A program made the position numbers and the translations under genes. Of a DNA stretch of 33,515 nucleotides, positions 1 through 8,919 are shown in pieces (the stretch's first letter is position 1; the number at the start of each line of letters is the position of its first letter). The DNA lies in NCBI GenBank assembly GCA_902770725.1, contig CACXUA010000027.1, positions 1 through 33,515 on the forward strand, in the 5' to 3' direction. The DNA comes from an uncultured Bacteroidales bacterium. GTDB lineage: Bacteria; Bacteroidota; Bacteroidia; Bacteroidales; Bacteroidaceae. The notes under the pieces were generated by a model. The model saw nothing but the letters and a program-made list of their open reading frames with translations. It had not been told where the DNA came from and did no database searches.

Positions 1-537
1 TACTCTTTGAGTGAGATAAGTGGAACGGATGATTTGCAAAAGATAGAAGCGTTGACTGGTACGAGTGGTTTATTGAAAAAGACTGATGCTAATACTTGGG
101 CTTTAGACACCAACACTTATGCAACGCAGACTTGGGTATCTAACAATTTCAACAACTATACACTTCCTCTTGCTGCAAGTGGTACAAGGGGTGGTGTACA
201 GATAGGCTATTCAGAATCCAATAGTGGCACATCTACTACAAGGAACTATGCAGTCAAGCTATCAAGTGAGAAGATGTATGTCAATGTTCCTTGGACTGAT
301 ACTACCTACAAGCTGACCTTGAATGGCACTACCAATGGTGCAAGTGGCGGTACAAGTCTTGGCAGCTTCTATGCTCCTACCGCAGTAGGAACTGATGGTT
401 ATGTGCTTAAATCAAGTGGCAGTGGTGCTCCTTCATGGGTGGCACAATCAACTCTAAGTGTAGGCACTGCTGCCAAGCTGAACACAGGCACGACTACATA
501 CACTGCTTGGGGACAGACTTATTGGTCAAGTTGGTAA
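1..537 (+). CDS. Phage tail-fibre-like protein, partial at 5' end and cut at 3' end
   Basis: The frame is already open at base 1, so the true start lies outside the window. A TTG at 7 is the first possible internal start, but nothing marks it as real. The roughly 178 residues are rich in Gly, Ser, Thr and Asn, with segments such as LPLAASGTRGGVQIGYSE and YAVKLSSEKMYVNVPW. I recognise these as typical of tail-fibre or receptor-binding proteins of Bacteroidales prophages. The frame ends GQTYWSSW-stop, where relatives as I recall them continue YW-x-x-GVP. The stop therefore comes from the junction with the next gene and not from a natural end. It is plus strand, directly abutting a TPR gene fragment. 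Phage-structural type is fairly sure; the exact role is not. Confidence 0.6.
   Translation, partial: YSLSEISGTDDLQKIEALTGTSGLLKKTDANTWALDTNTYATQTWVSNNFNNYTLPLAASGTRGGVQIGYSESNSGTSTTRNYAVKLSSEKMYVNVPWTDTTYKLTLNGTTNGASGGTSLGSFYAPTAVGTDGYVLKSSGSGAPSWVAQSTLSVGTAAKLNTGTTTYTAWGQTYWSSW
524..536. other. Abrupt junction between phage-like sequence and TPR gene
   Basis: Left of this point frame 1 encodes phage-type protein; right of it frame 2 encodes a TPR protein with no start codon of its own. Frame 2 can be read back only to 482, after a stop at 479-481, and the residues there do not resemble TPR. This is a contig chimera, a recombination scar or a prophage edge; one sequence cannot tell which. 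Confidence 0.6.
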
Positions 538-919
538 CAAGCCTATTTATCATTATGCTAAGTCGAAGAGTTATCTCTCCGAAGAGAAATACGACTCCTG
601 CATCGCTTATGCAGACAGTTGCATTGCCCTTCAGCAGGACTTTGCCGACGCCTATTATAATAAAGGTATAGCCTATCTGAATATGGCTGTGGTTGCTCAG
701 GAATCGTGTCCAAAAGATGTGAATCATCCTGATTATTTTGATGCCAAACAAGTCATTCAGGAATACTATCGGCAGGCTCGTCCCTGCATGGAAATGGTTC
801 GCAAGCTGCAACCAGAAAAGATGGACCGTTGGGGCTCGCCGCTCTATCGCATCTACCTCAACCTCAACCTTGGTGATGAGTTCGACGAGATAGACCGTCT
901 GCTCAATCAAAAGCAATAG
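536..919 (+). pseudogene. C-terminal fragment of a tetratricopeptide-repeat protein
   Basis: From about 536 the frame reads NKPIYHYAKSKSYLSEEKYD, then CIALQQDFADAYYNKGIAYL. This is a TPR helix pair with the usual small and aromatic positions. It ends about 127 residues later at LLNQKQ-stop. There is no in-frame ATG until 683, which lies inside the TPR, so the ATG at 683 is not a believable start. This is the 3' part of a longer gene whose 5' part was replaced at the junction. A terminator-like hairpin follows at 949-981 and converges with gldE. TPR assignment is good; the role of the full protein is unknown. Confidence 0.6.
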
Positions 920-948
920 GAATAAGCGCGGAAACCAATAAGACAAAG

Positions 949-981
949 AAGGAAGCCTCAATCGAAGCTTCCTTTCTTTTT
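949..981 (+). terminator. Rho-independent terminator after TPR fragment
   Basis: Perfect 8-bp stem AAGGAAGC (949-956) and GCTTCCTT (967-974), loop of 10, then TCTTTTT. It sits between two convergent genes and overlaps the last codons of gldE. On the minus strand the tail is less T-rich, so it acts mainly on the plus strand. Confidence 0.7.
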
Positions 982-2245
982 AGTCGTTATGGACAATCAC
1001 CTTTACTTTCACGATACGCCGTTTCTCAACTTCAAGCACGTCGAAAGTGAAGCGTTTGTACTCTATTCGTTCGCCTTGGGCAGGGAATTCTCCCTTAATC
1101 TCCAGCAATAAGCCAGCCAAAGTCTCTGCCTCGCCCTCGATGTTCTCGAAGTAATCGTCGTCGAACCCCAATATCTTGGTGAAGTCCGACATGAGTGTCT
1201 TTGCCTCGAAGATGTAGGTATTTTGATTGAGACGCTGGTATGGCTTCTCCTCGTCGTCGTATTCATCGTTGATTTCACCCACGATATCCTCCAAGATGTC
1301 CTCCATCGTGACGATTTGGAAGTCGCGGAGGAGGTCGTCCACCATCTTCGTTTCAGGCACGAAGTAAGCTGGACGGATGAGTGTCTGCCAACGGAAGCCT
1401 TGTGGCTTGCCGAGGTGGGGCAGAAGGTCTTTGATGTAGAGAATGCCTTTTATGTTGTCTTGCGTATCTTGATAAACAGGGATGCGACTGTAGTTGTTCG
1501 CCACGATGCAGGCAAGCACGTCTTTGAAAGAGTCCTTTATGTCGAGGTCAACAATATCGACGCGGCTCGTCATAATCTCTTTCACCATCTCGCCTCCGAA
1601 GCGGATGATGCCCTTCAGCATGTTGCTTTCCTCGGCGATGTCCTTCTTGTCGGTCAGTTCCATTGCCTTCTCCAAGTCATCTACCGTCAGCATTTCTTCC
1701 TCGTGATTGGCAAGGCGTTTTGTGATGACTTTGCTTCGAATGAGCAGTTTACTCAAGGGCCAGAACACTTTGCTCAGCACCTGCAGCTTTGGAGCAGCAA
1801 ATCGACAGAAGGCAAGTGCATGCTGAGCGCTGTAGATTTTGGGAATTATCTCGCCAAAGAGCAAGAGCAGGAAGGTGAGGAGCACCGTCATGACGAGGAA
1901 CTCGAGCCATACTGCCTGCCCGAAGTTGATGGTCTTGTCGAAACAGAAATACAGGATGATGATGACGGCAACATTCACCAAGTTGTTGCTGATGAGGATT
2001 GTGGCGAGCAGACGTTCGCTGTCGTCGAGCAGAGAAGCCACTTTCTCGTCGGCTTTATGTTCGCCCTCGTCGATGGTACTTCTGTCGTTTGGTGTGAGGC
2101 TGAAGAAGGCTATCTCGCTTGCCGAGACGAAGCCTGAGCACAGAAGCAGCACAAGAACTATGCCGAAAGCTATCCATACGCCAGTCGAAGGCATTTGGAC
2201 ACTTACTGTACAGATTTGGTCGATTAACTCTTGCCAGTTAAGCAT
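980..2245 (-). CDS. gldE: GldE-like CNNM/CBS/CorC_HlyC membrane protein
   Basis: 421 residues. The N-terminal CNNM (DUF21) part has hydrophobic segments near 22-42, 83-101 and 111-131, with the pattern SASEIAFFSL. A CBS pair follows from about 224, then a CorC/HlyC-type C-terminal domain (DTLAGLLLEIKGEF-like). In Bacteroidetes this architecture beside ssb is the GldE family, named for gliding motility but also found in non-gliding species. A function in ion transport or envelope assembly is inferred, not shown. Odd feature: DDLLRDFQ (303-310) runs directly into IVTMEDILEDIVGEI. The conserved block of roughly 18 residues normally between them (pattern hIAIVVDE-GGTSG) is missing in frame, at 1315/1316. 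The gene is 12 bp downstream of ssb and probably co-transcribed with it. Confidence 0.85.
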   Translation of the reverse strand: MLNWQELIDQICTVSVQMPSTGVWIAFGIVLVLLLCSGFVSASEIAFFSLTPNDRSTIDEGEHKADEKVASLLDDSERLLATILISNNLVNVAVIIILYFCFDKTINFGQAVWLEFLVMTVLLTFLLLLFGEIIPKIYSAQHALAFCRFAAPKLQVLSKVFWPLSKLLIRSKVITKRLANHEEEMLTVDDLEKAMELTDKKDIAEESNMLKGIIRFGGEMVKEIMTSRVDIVDLDIKDSFKDVLACIVANNYSRIPVYQDTQDNIKGILYIKDLLPHLGKPQGFRWQTLIRPAYFVPETKMVDDLLRDFQIVTMEDILEDIVGEINDEYDDEEKPYQRLNQNTYIFEAKTLMSDFTKILGFDDDYFENIEGEAETLAGLLLEIKGEFPAQGERIEYKRFTFDVLEVEKRRIVKVKVIVHND

Positions 2246-2257
2246 ATTCGGGGAATG

Positions 2258-2617
2258 TTATTGATTCTGAGGCTGTTCTGGCGTTTGAGGCTTGGGCGAA
2301 AGCATCTCCAAAGACTCTGCCCATATCTCTGTAACGGTGCGACGAATGCCGTTCTGGTCATCGTAAGTGCGTGTGTGAATCTGTCCTTCGATGAAGAGTT
2401 TGTCGCCCTTATGCACGTATTTCTCGACCACTTCTGCCAGTTTGCGCCAAAGCACGACGTTGTGCCATTCTGTACGCTCAGGCACTTCTGTTCCGTTCTG
2501 CAATGTGTAGCCGCGTTCCGTCGTTGCCAGTCTTACACTTGCCACGCAGACTCCTGCGTCAACATATTTAACCTCGGGGTCTCTCCCGACGTTGCCTATT
2601 AACATTACCTTATTCAT
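2258..2617 (-). CDS. ssb: Single-stranded DNA-binding protein
   Basis: 119 residues starting MNKVMLIGNVGRDPEVKYVD, a classic SSB OB-fold beginning, with later WHNVVLWRKLAEVVEKYVHKG and LFIEGQIHTRTYDD. The open frame continues 37 codons upstream, but the ATG at 2617 fits the family start, has a purine-rich AAGGAAG stretch just before it, and lies just downstream of a promoter. The C-terminus is PKPQTPEQPQNQ and lacks the acidic tip ending in Pro-Phe that many bacterial SSBs use to recruit partners. It may be an accessory SSB, or use another contact. It begins the ssb-gldE pair. Confidence 0.92.
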   Translation of the reverse strand: MNKVMLIGNVGRDPEVKYVDAGVCVASVRLATTERGYTLQNGTEVPERTEWHNVVLWRKLAEVVEKYVHKGDKLFIEGQIHTRTYDDQNGIRRTVTEIWAESLEMLSPKPQTPEQPQNQ

Positions 2618-2638
2618 ATCTTTCTTCCTTTTTCTTTG

Positions 2639-2669
2639 CAAAGATATAAAATAATTCAGAATTCTCAAT
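2639..2669 (-). promoter_or_regulatory. Bacteroidetes-type promoter for ssb-gldE
   Basis: On the minus strand ATTG, 19 bp, then TATCTTTG (2639-2646), matching the TTTG-N19-TAnnTTTG consensus of the Bacteroidetes primary sigma factor. The expected start point lies about 15 nt before the ssb ATG. Confidence 0.65.
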
Positions 2670-2684
2670 TCACAATTCACAATT
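2666..2684. repeat. Heptamer repeat CAATTCA in divergent spacer
   Basis: CAATTCA twice and a partial third copy, period 7, between ssb and the divergent EEP-family gene. It overlaps the -33 region of the ssb promoter. Confidence 0.6.
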
Positions 2685-2690
2685 ATTTCG

Positions 2691-2698
2691 TAATTTTG
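2691..2698 (+). promoter_or_regulatory. Probable -7 element for the EEP-family gene
   Basis: TAATTTTG fits TAnnTTTG and lies 21 bp before the ATG at 2720. No clear TTTG is seen at the right distance upstream. Confidence 0.45.
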
Positions 2699-2719
2699 TA
2701 CGCACAAGCTAACAATATT

Positions 2720-3580
2720 ATGAAACATCTACTCTTATTCCTCCTTATGTTTTTGCCTTTGACGGCAAATTGTCAGACCTCAGACGCACAGAAATGTCAG
2801 ATAAGATGGGGCACCTTCAACATCCGTCTCCAGAACGATGGCGACGAGCGAGCCGGCTTTGGATGGAGCGTTCGAAAGGACAGAGTTGCCAATTACATTA
2901 AACGGAATCACATCGAAATAGTGGGTATGCAGGAGGTTCTGCACGCTCAGCTCGAGGACTTGCTTGCCCGACTGCCTGAATACGACTATGTTGGGGTAGG
3001 GCGTCACGATGGTAAACAGGGTGGAGAGTACTCGCCTGTTTTCTTCCTGAAAGATAAGTTCGAGGTCCTCGAAAAGGGTAATTTCTGGTTGAGCGAAACG
3101 CCTGATGTGCCTGGCTCGAAGGGTTGGGACGCAGCAATAGAGCGTATTGCCAGCTATGCCAAGCTCAAGGACAAGCAGACGGGCAAGGTCTTCATGGCTG
3201 TCAACACACACTTCGACCACGTTGGCGTCAAGGCTCGTCGCGAGAGTGCCAAGCTCATCATGAAGAAGATTCAGGAGATTGTGGGCGACCAACCAGCAGT
3301 TGTTACGGGCGACTTCAACGTCACGGAGGATGACGAAGCATATACCACGATGACTACTAACACGTTCAAAATGAATGACGCTTACCACATGACGCCCAAT
3401 CACACGGGTACCACCTACACTTGGCATCAGTTCTGCCAGCTTCCGCCACTCAAACGCGAGAAGATTGACTTCATCTTCATCACGCCCAACATCAGCGTCA
3501 ATCGCTCTCATATTGAGATACCCGACCTCCAACACATGCTCTCCGACCACAACCCACATTGGGCTGATTTGGAGTTCTAA
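2720..3580 (+). CDS. Secreted endonuclease/exonuclease/phosphatase-family protein
   Basis: 286 residues. It begins MKHLLLFLLMFLPLTANCQT, a signal peptide, so it is likely periplasmic or surface-exposed. The Cys after TAN is not in a good lipobox. EEP-fold landmarks are present: GTFNIR (Asn34), QE (Glu72), NTHFDH (His164), GDFN (Asp198, Asn200) and SDHNP (Asp276, His277). These are the metal and catalytic positions of the fold. The substrate is not predictable; relatives include nucleases, sphingomyelinases and sugar or inositol phosphatases. The ATG at 2720 was chosen over the earlier open frame because it gives the signal peptide and follows a TAATTTTG element. It is monocistronic, with its stop codon inside the leader of a 22-bp repeat array. 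Confidence 0.88.
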   Translation: MKHLLLFLLMFLPLTANCQTSDAQKCQIRWGTFNIRLQNDGDERAGFGWSVRKDRVANYIKRNHIEIVGMQEVLHAQLEDLLARLPEYDYVGVGRHDGKQGGEYSPVFFLKDKFEVLEKGNFWLSETPDVPGSKGWDAAIERIASYAKLKDKQTGKVFMAVNTHFDHVGVKARRESAKLIMKKIQEIVGDQPAVVTGDFNVTEDDEAYTTMTTNTFKMNDAYHMTPNHTGTTYTWHQFCQLPPLKREKIDFIFITPNISVNRSHIEIPDLQHMLSDHNPHWADLEF

Positions 3581-3703
3581 GGGATAGTTCCCAAACTTCA
3601 CGTGTTAACTTGGCCAACTTCACGTGTTAACTTGGCCAACTTCACGTGCCACGTTTACCAATTACCTTAAGGTATTTAGCCAATTAAGCGTGGATAAATT
3701 AAG
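3577..3703. repeat. 22-bp tandem repeat array A
   Basis: Leader CTAAGGGATAGTT at 3577-3589 overlaps the stop of the preceding gene. Units then start every 22 bp at 3594, 3616, 3638, 3660 and 3682. The first two are identical (AACTTCACGTGTTAAC then TTGGCC), the third half-matches, and the last two keep the AA[CT]T start but are diverged. Units carry short palindromes (CACGTG, GTTAAC, CCTTAAGG). The array fills the gap between two convergent genes. Confidence 0.8.
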
Positions 3704-3737
3704 GGCAAGACTCAAATGAGACTTGCCCTTATCTTTT
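3700..3737 (+). terminator. Bidirectional terminator between convergent genes
   Basis: Stem TAAGGGCAAG (3700-3709) with CTTGCCCTTA (3722-3731), one A-A mismatch, then CTC/GAG around an AAAT loop, followed by TCTTTT. On the other strand the stem is followed by AATTTA. It serves the plus-strand gene ending at 3580 and the minus-strand gene ending at 3736. Confidence 0.8.
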
Positions 3738-6159
3738 ACTTCCAACTGAGGAGGCGTCCTATCTGGTCGTAGAGGCTTGCCCAATGTGCTCGGCTTTCCG
3801 CATCTGGAGCCGTCTGAGAGGCTGCCTTCGTCTTCTTCTCTAATTGTTGAAGCGTGTAGAGAACTGCTGGACGAACCTGCTGATTGCCGTTTCCGTAAGC
3901 CCGACTGAGGTGCAGATACATATTGTTCTGCAGGGCGATTCTGTAGGGAGAGACTTTCTTGTTGGTGTCCAACTCTGTGAAAATCATCTTCGTCAGGTCG
4001 GCAAGATAAGCCTGAGGCTTGTAGAGGTCGTTGAGTTCCTCAAGGCGGTTCATCAAATTCGTCACGACTGATGTGCCCACGCCATTTGTTATCTGCTGTG
4101 GATCTGACCAGAGACGATGAGCATAACTCAAGTCGCGAAGCCATACAGGCTCAGTCAGGACTTGCTCGTTGATGAAATTGAGTGCGGCTTTCTGTTTGTC
4201 GAGAGGCTGCGGAACATACACATCTTCCGTCGAACCCTTAGGCTGGAAGGTAATCTGATAGCCACCAATGTTGCGAACTACATGCCCCATGTAACGAAGG
4301 AATTGCGTGCGTATGTGCCCGTACATTACACTAATATCGTTCCAGTAGAGGTCCTTGTCGTTATCAGCGGTCCATTCAGGTAGGGCTTTTATCTCACGTT
4401 TCAAGTTCAAGATGCCATAATAGCTTGCCTTGACGGCATCGTCGCCCAGGTCTTCAGTCTGGCGTCGTGGGTCTCTGTGCTCGCTCTCTCCGTCGCCCCA
4501 CCAAAGGCGCTTGTTCTGCTGTGCCTTGAGGGTCATCTCCTCGAGCATCTTGTGGTCTTCATCCTCGTCTTTCGCGTCGAGCATCGGTGTGTAACCCCAT
4601 TGGATGGCCCACTTGTCGTAGTCGTTTATGCGGGGGAAGATGCCGATGCGGTCAATTCCGTCTTCGGGTTGAGCCACATAATTGAAGCGAGCATAATCCA
4701 TAATCGAGGGCGTATGGCCATGAGCTTCCACCCATGCTTTGTCCCTCAAAGAATCGACAGGCACGGTGGAACTGCTTCCGAAGTTGTGGCGGAGACCAAG
4801 CGTGTGACCCACTTCGTGGCTCGACACAAAGCGAATGAGCTGGCCCATCAGTTCCTCGTCGTAGTTCATCTTCTGAGCCGCTTCGTCGATAGAACTGCAT
4901 TGTACCATATACCAGTTGTGTACGAGGCTCATCACATTGTGGTACCAGCAGATATGACTCTCGAGTATCTCACCACTTCTGGGGTCGTGAACATTTGGTC
5001 CATAGGCGTTCTCGATGGGACTTGCAAGGTAGCGGATGCAACTGTAGCGCGCGTCCTCCATGCTCATGGTTGAGTCATTCTCGGGCCATTCCTCGGCACG
5101 GATAGCGTTCTTGAAGCCTGCTTTCTCAAAGGCTTTCTGCCAATCGTTCACACCCATAATGAGGTATTTCCTCCATTGCTTAGGCGTGGCGGGGTCGATG
5201 TAATAGACAATCGGTTTGATAGGCTCAACGAGTTCGCCACGACGCATCTTCTCAACATCTTCAGGACGAGGCTCCAGGCGCCAACGCGTCACGAAGGTCT
5301 TGCCTTCCACACGTTGCTGGTCGTCCGAGTAGCTTGTGTAACTGTCCGTAAAGTAACCGACGCGCGGGTCGAAGTAGCGCTTCATCATGGGTTTCTCGGG
5401 CAGGAGAACGAAGCTGACATTCAAACCGAAAGTGGCTTTTCCTGTGCGACTTGTAGCCGCCATTCTGTTTGTACCACCGCCGTTGAAAGTCTTAACCGTA
5501 CGAACTTCCGTGTTCATGGGGAACGACTTGATGTCCTCGATGTAACTCATTTCGCCGACAAGTCCTTGCAGGGAGAAACCGTCCTTCACGGATTTGGGCA
5601 GCCCGATAGCTGGATTGTCCTGGTTGAAGAACTGATTTACCTTAATCTTATAGAGTTTGTTCTTATGACTCTCCACCTTAAACGCCCCAATGATGGGGTT
5701 TTCGTTGCTGATTGTGATGGCTCGGTTGATGTTTTCCGTTGTGTCGGCAACATTGACGAAGAGCCTTGAACGAAGCAGGAGTTGATTGTCTGGGGCAGGC
5801 TGGAAATAGACGGTCTGCTGGTTAACTTGTTCGCCACCGAACTTTCCGATGCCAGCCGGAGTTGAGGTGTAGCGAACGGTAGTCAGGAACTCCCTGCCAA
5901 TCAGGCTGTCGGGAATCTCGAAGAACCACTCGTTCTTCACCTTCGTTACATTGAAGAGGCCTTTGCGGTCGATGCTTGGCTTCTCCACCTTAGCGCTGTC
6001 CTTTGGTGCAGGCTGGTTCTTCTTTTTCTTTCCGAAGAGTTTCTTCTTGCCGTTTTTCGATTGTTCCGTCTTGGGCTTATTCTGTTTTTCTTTTGCCAAA
6101 GTTGGTGCTCCAACCATTAGCGTCGCTGCCAGAAGCAGGCTCAGATACTTTGCTTTCAT
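3736..6159 (-). CDS. Secreted zinc metallopeptidase of the DUF5117/DUF5118 type
   Basis: 807 residues from the ATG at 6159, which begins MKAKYLSLLLAATLMVGAPT, a signal peptide. A GTG 11 codons earlier would spoil it. A lysine-rich linker follows, then a DUF5118/5117-like region and the metal site SSHEVGHTLGLRHNF near residues 446-460 (HExxH, third ligand His in the GLRHN part). SIMDYARFNY about 30 residues later resembles a Met-turn. This fits the metzincin-like zinc peptidases common in Bacteroidetes; their substrates are unknown to me. The gene is 35 bp downstream of valS and the last of a long minus-strand run, ending at the bidirectional terminator. Confidence 0.87.
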   Translation of the reverse strand: MKAKYLSLLLAATLMVGAPTLAKEKQNKPKTEQSKNGKKKLFGKKKKNQPAPKDSAKVEKPSIDRKGLFNVTKVKNEWFFEIPDSLIGREFLTTVRYTSTPAGIGKFGGEQVNQQTVYFQPAPDNQLLLRSRLFVNVADTTENINRAITISNENPIIGAFKVESHKNKLYKIKVNQFFNQDNPAIGLPKSVKDGFSLQGLVGEMSYIEDIKSFPMNTEVRTVKTFNGGGTNRMAATSRTGKATFGLNVSFVLLPEKPMMKRYFDPRVGYFTDSYTSYSDDQQRVEGKTFVTRWRLEPRPEDVEKMRRGELVEPIKPIVYYIDPATPKQWRKYLIMGVNDWQKAFEKAGFKNAIRAEEWPENDSTMSMEDARYSCIRYLASPIENAYGPNVHDPRSGEILESHICWYHNVMSLVHNWYMVQCSSIDEAAQKMNYDEELMGQLIRFVSSHEVGHTLGLRHNFGSSSTVPVDSLRDKAWVEAHGHTPSIMDYARFNYVAQPEDGIDRIGIFPRINDYDKWAIQWGYTPMLDAKDEDEDHKMLEEMTLKAQQNKRLWWGDGESEHRDPRRQTEDLGDDAVKASYYGILNLKREIKALPEWTADNDKDLYWNDISVMYGHIRTQFLRYMGHVVRNIGGYQITFQPKGSTEDVYVPQPLDKQKAALNFINEQVLTEPVWLRDLSYAHRLWSDPQQITNGVGTSVVTNLMNRLEELNDLYKPQAYLADLTKMIFTELDTNKKVSPYRIALQNNMYLHLSRAYGNGNQQVRPAVLYTLQQLEKKTKAASQTAPDAESRAHWASLYDQIGRLLSWK

Positions 6160-6194
6160 GTCTGAAGATATTAAGTTTATTTGTTTGAACACGT

Positions 6195-8906
6195 TTATCC
6201 AAGAGACTTTATCGTAGCTTCGAGGGCTGCAATCTTGCTCTGAGCATCGGCAAGCTTCTTGCGTTCCAGTTCAACGACTTGAGCAGGAGCGTTCTGCACG
6301 AAGCGCTCGTTTTGCAGTTTCTTCTCGATGCCAGCCATGAAGCCTTGCAGACGTTTGATTTCCGTTTCTGCCTTCTCGCGCTCAGCATCTGCATCAATCA
6401 GATTGCCGATGGGAACTGCGTACTCGTCTGTGCCTACCAGGAATGCCTGTGTTCCCTCGTTCTTCTCGCTGATTTGCTCAATCTTGTCAAGTCCTGCAAG
6501 CTTCTTAATGATTTCTGCAAGCGCAGGAATGCTCGTCACACCATCTTTCGCTTTACCAATAACCTGCAAAGGCAGAGGCTCGCGAGGCGAGATGTTCTTG
6601 CTCTGACGAACGGCACGAACACCGCTGACGACTTGCTTCATTTCCTCAATCTCGGCGATGAGCTGGGCATCTTCCTTCGTCGGAGCAGCTGTCTTGAAGA
6701 CTGAAACCATCAGAGATTCACCCTCTTTGCGTTCGGCAATGTGTTGCCAGAGTTCTTCCGTGATGAAGGGCATGAAGGGATGAATGATGTGCAGGAGTTG
6801 GTCGAAGATGTCGAGCGTGGCCTCAAACGTCTTGGCGTCAATAGGAGTTTGATAAGCCGGCTTAATCATCTCGAGGTACCATCCGCTGAACTCATCCGTG
6901 AAGAGTTTGAAGGCAGCCATCAGAGCCTCGTTCAAACGATACTTGCTGTATAGGTCGTTTATCTCGGCATAAGTGGCATTCAACTTAGCCTGCATCCACT
7001 TGATGGCCATCTCGTTTGCGTTATGGTTAGCGTTATCGTCTGTAACTTCCCATCCCTTGACGAGGCGGAAGGCGTTCCACATCTTGTTGCAGAAAGCCAT
7101 GCCTTGAGCACAAAGTGCGTCGTCGTAGAGGATGTCGTTGCCTGCAGGAGCTGCAAGCATCATGCCCATACGAACACCATCAGCACCATACTTATCAATC
7201 AGTTCAAGCGGATCAGGCGAATTACCCAGTGATTTGCTCATCTTTCGGCCAAGCTTGTCGCGCACGATACCCGTGAAATAGACGTTGCGGAACGGTATGT
7301 CGCCCATGTATTCCTCGCCTGCCATAATCATGCGAGCCACCCAGAAGAAGATGATGTCTGGGCCTGTCACGAGGTCGCTGGTGGGGTAGTAGTAGCTAAT
7401 CTCCTCGTTGCCAGGGTTGTTGATGCCGTCGAACAGCGAGATGGGCCAGAGCCAAGAACTGAACCAAGTGTCGAGGGCATCTTCGTCGCGATGGAGCATG
7501 TCCATCGTTATCTCTTTGCCGAACTTCTCCTGAGCCTTTGCAAGGGCTTCTTCTGGGGTGAGGGCAACAACAAATCTTTCTTCTTCTTCGCCGTCGATGA
7601 AGTAAGCAGGAATGCGATGACCCCACCAAAGCTGGCGACTGATGCACCAGTCCTGGATGTTCTCGAGCCAGTTGCGGTATGTCGTGACGTACTTCGTGGG
7701 ATGGAACTTCAGTTTGCCCTCGAGCACGGGAGGCAGGGCGATGTCTGCCATGTGCTTCATCGAGAGGAACCACTGCTTGCAGAGACGTGGCTCGACTGCT
7801 GTGTCCTGATTGCGCTCGGAGTAGCCCACCTTGTTCTCATAGTCCTCGACCTTTTCAAGAAGACCCGCGGCATCGAGGTCCTTAACGATTTGCTTGCGGC
7901 ATGCCATGCGGTCCATGCTCACATAGAGAGGACTCTGCTCGGAGATTGTACCGTCGGGATTGAAGATGTCTATTGTCTCAAGGTTGTGTGTCTTGCCAAG
8001 TTGGTAGTCGTTCACGTCGTGAGCGGGTGTCACTTTCAAGCAACCCGTACCGAACTCGATGTCAACATAGCGGTCCTCGATGACGGGAATAACTCGGTTA
8101 ACTAAAGGAACGATAACTTTGTGTCCGCGAAACCATTGGTTCTTCGGGTCTTTGGGATTGATGCACATTGCCGTGTCGCCCATAATCGTCTCGGGGCGCG
8201 TAGTGGCAACAACGGCATAGTAGCCCTTGTCGTCCTTGTGCAGAACCTCGCCTTCTTCATTTGTCGGTACGACGGGATTCACGTCGGAATCGGCTACATA
8301 GTACTTCAGATAATACAATTTGCTCTTCTCGTCGCGATAGATGACCTCTTCGGTCGAGAGCACGGTTTGTGCCTTAGGGTCCCAGTTGACCATGCGAAGA
8401 CCGCGATAGATGAGGCCTTTGTCGTAGAGGTCACAGAAGACTTTCATAACGCTTTCGCTGCGCTTCTCGTCCATCGTGAAGGCTGTGCGGTCCCAGTCAC
8501 AACTTGCTCCAAGCTTGCGAAGTTGCTTCAGGATGATGCCTCCGTGTTCTTCTGTCCAGGCCCATGCGTGTTTCAGGAACTCTTCGCGAGTGAGGTCACG
8601 CTTCTTGATGCCTTGTTCGGCAAGACGGTTCACCACCTTTGCCTCCGTAGCAATCGAGGCGTGGTCCGTGCCAGGTACCCAGCAAGCGTTCTTACCATCG
8701 AGACGTGCCTTACGAATCAGGATGTCCTGAATCGTATTGTTGAGCATGTGTCCCATGTGGAGCACACCCGTCACGTTTGGTGGAGGAATGACGATGGTAT
8801 AAGGCTCACGACTGTCTGGTTTGCTCGCAAAGAGTTTGTGCTTTGTCCAGTACTCGTACCATTTAGCCTCGACTTCTGCGGGGCTGTATTTTGTTGCTAA
8901 TTCCAT
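6195..8906 (-). CDS. valS: Valyl-tRNA synthetase
   Basis: 903 residues, a full-length class I enzyme charging tRNA-Val. The HIGH motif is HMGH at 50-53 after [14 protein letters not shown] appears as [14 protein letters not shown] in the second half. The connective and editing domain includes [11 protein letters not shown]. The anticodon-binding region follows, then a C-terminal Val-type coiled coil ([20 protein letters not shown]). The start [20 protein letters not shown] fits the family. It lies 13 bp after the upstream Gate-domain gene and 35 bp before the metallopeptidase, so it is probably transcribed as part of the larger run. No T-box or other leader is visible. Confidence 0.97.
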   Translation of the reverse strand: MELATKYSPAEVEAKWYEYWTKHKLFASKPDSREPYTIVIPPPNVTGVLHMGHMLNNTIQDILIRKARLDGKNACWVPGTDHASIATEAKVVNRLAEQGIKKRDLTREEFLKHAWAWTEEHGGIILKQLRKLGASCDWDRTAFTMDEKRSESVMKVFCDLYDKGLIYRGLRMVNWDPKAQTVLSTEEVIYRDEKSKLYYLKYYVADSDVNPVVPTNEEGEVLHKDDKGYYAVVATTRPETIMGDTAMCINPKDPKNQWFRGHKVIVPLVNRVIPVIEDRYVDIEFGTGCLKVTPAHDVNDYQLGKTHNLETIDIFNPDGTISEQSPLYVSMDRMACRKQIVKDLDAAGLLEKVEDYENKVGYSERNQDTAVEPRLCKQWFLSMKHMADIALPPVLEGKLKFHPTKYVTTYRNWLENIQDWCISRQLWWGHRIPAYFIDGEEEERFVVALTPEEALAKAQEKFGKEITMDMLHRDEDALDTWFSSWLWPISLFDGINNPGNEEISYYYPTSDLVTGPDIIFFWVARMIMAGEEYMGDIPFRNVYFTGIVRDKLGRKMSKSLGNSPDPLELIDKYGADGVRMGMMLAAPAGNDILYDDALCAQGMAFCNKMWNAFRLVKGWEVTDDNANHNANEMAIKWMQAKLNATYAEINDLYSKYRLNEALMAAFKLFTDEFSGWYLEMIKPAYQTPIDAKTFEATLDIFDQLLHIIHPFMPFITEELWQHIAERKEGESLMVSVFKTAAPTKEDAQLIAEIEEMKQVVSGVRAVRQSKNISPREPLPLQVIGKAKDGVTSIPALAEIIKKLAGLDKIEQISEKNEGTQAFLVGTDEYAVPIGNLIDADAEREKAETEIKRLQGFMAGIEKKLQNERFVQNAPAQVVELERKKLADAQSKIAALEATIKSLG

Positions 8907-8919
8907 GTTGAATATGTTA

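Noticed and set aside
435..671. 78-residue plus-strand frame across the junction
   Set aside because: It is the third frame through both genes and only appears to bridge them.
494..961. 155-residue minus-strand frame over the junction
   Set aside because: It runs antisense through both the phage and TPR parts and resembles nothing; the plus-strand frames explain the sequence.
2618..2728. Longer N-terminus for SSB
   Set aside because: It crosses the promoter and heptamer repeat, and the family start is MNKVMLIGNVG.
3593..3650. CACGTG sites as binding sites of a known regulator
   Set aside because: They are part of the 22-bp unit; I know no Bacteroidales regulator for this site.
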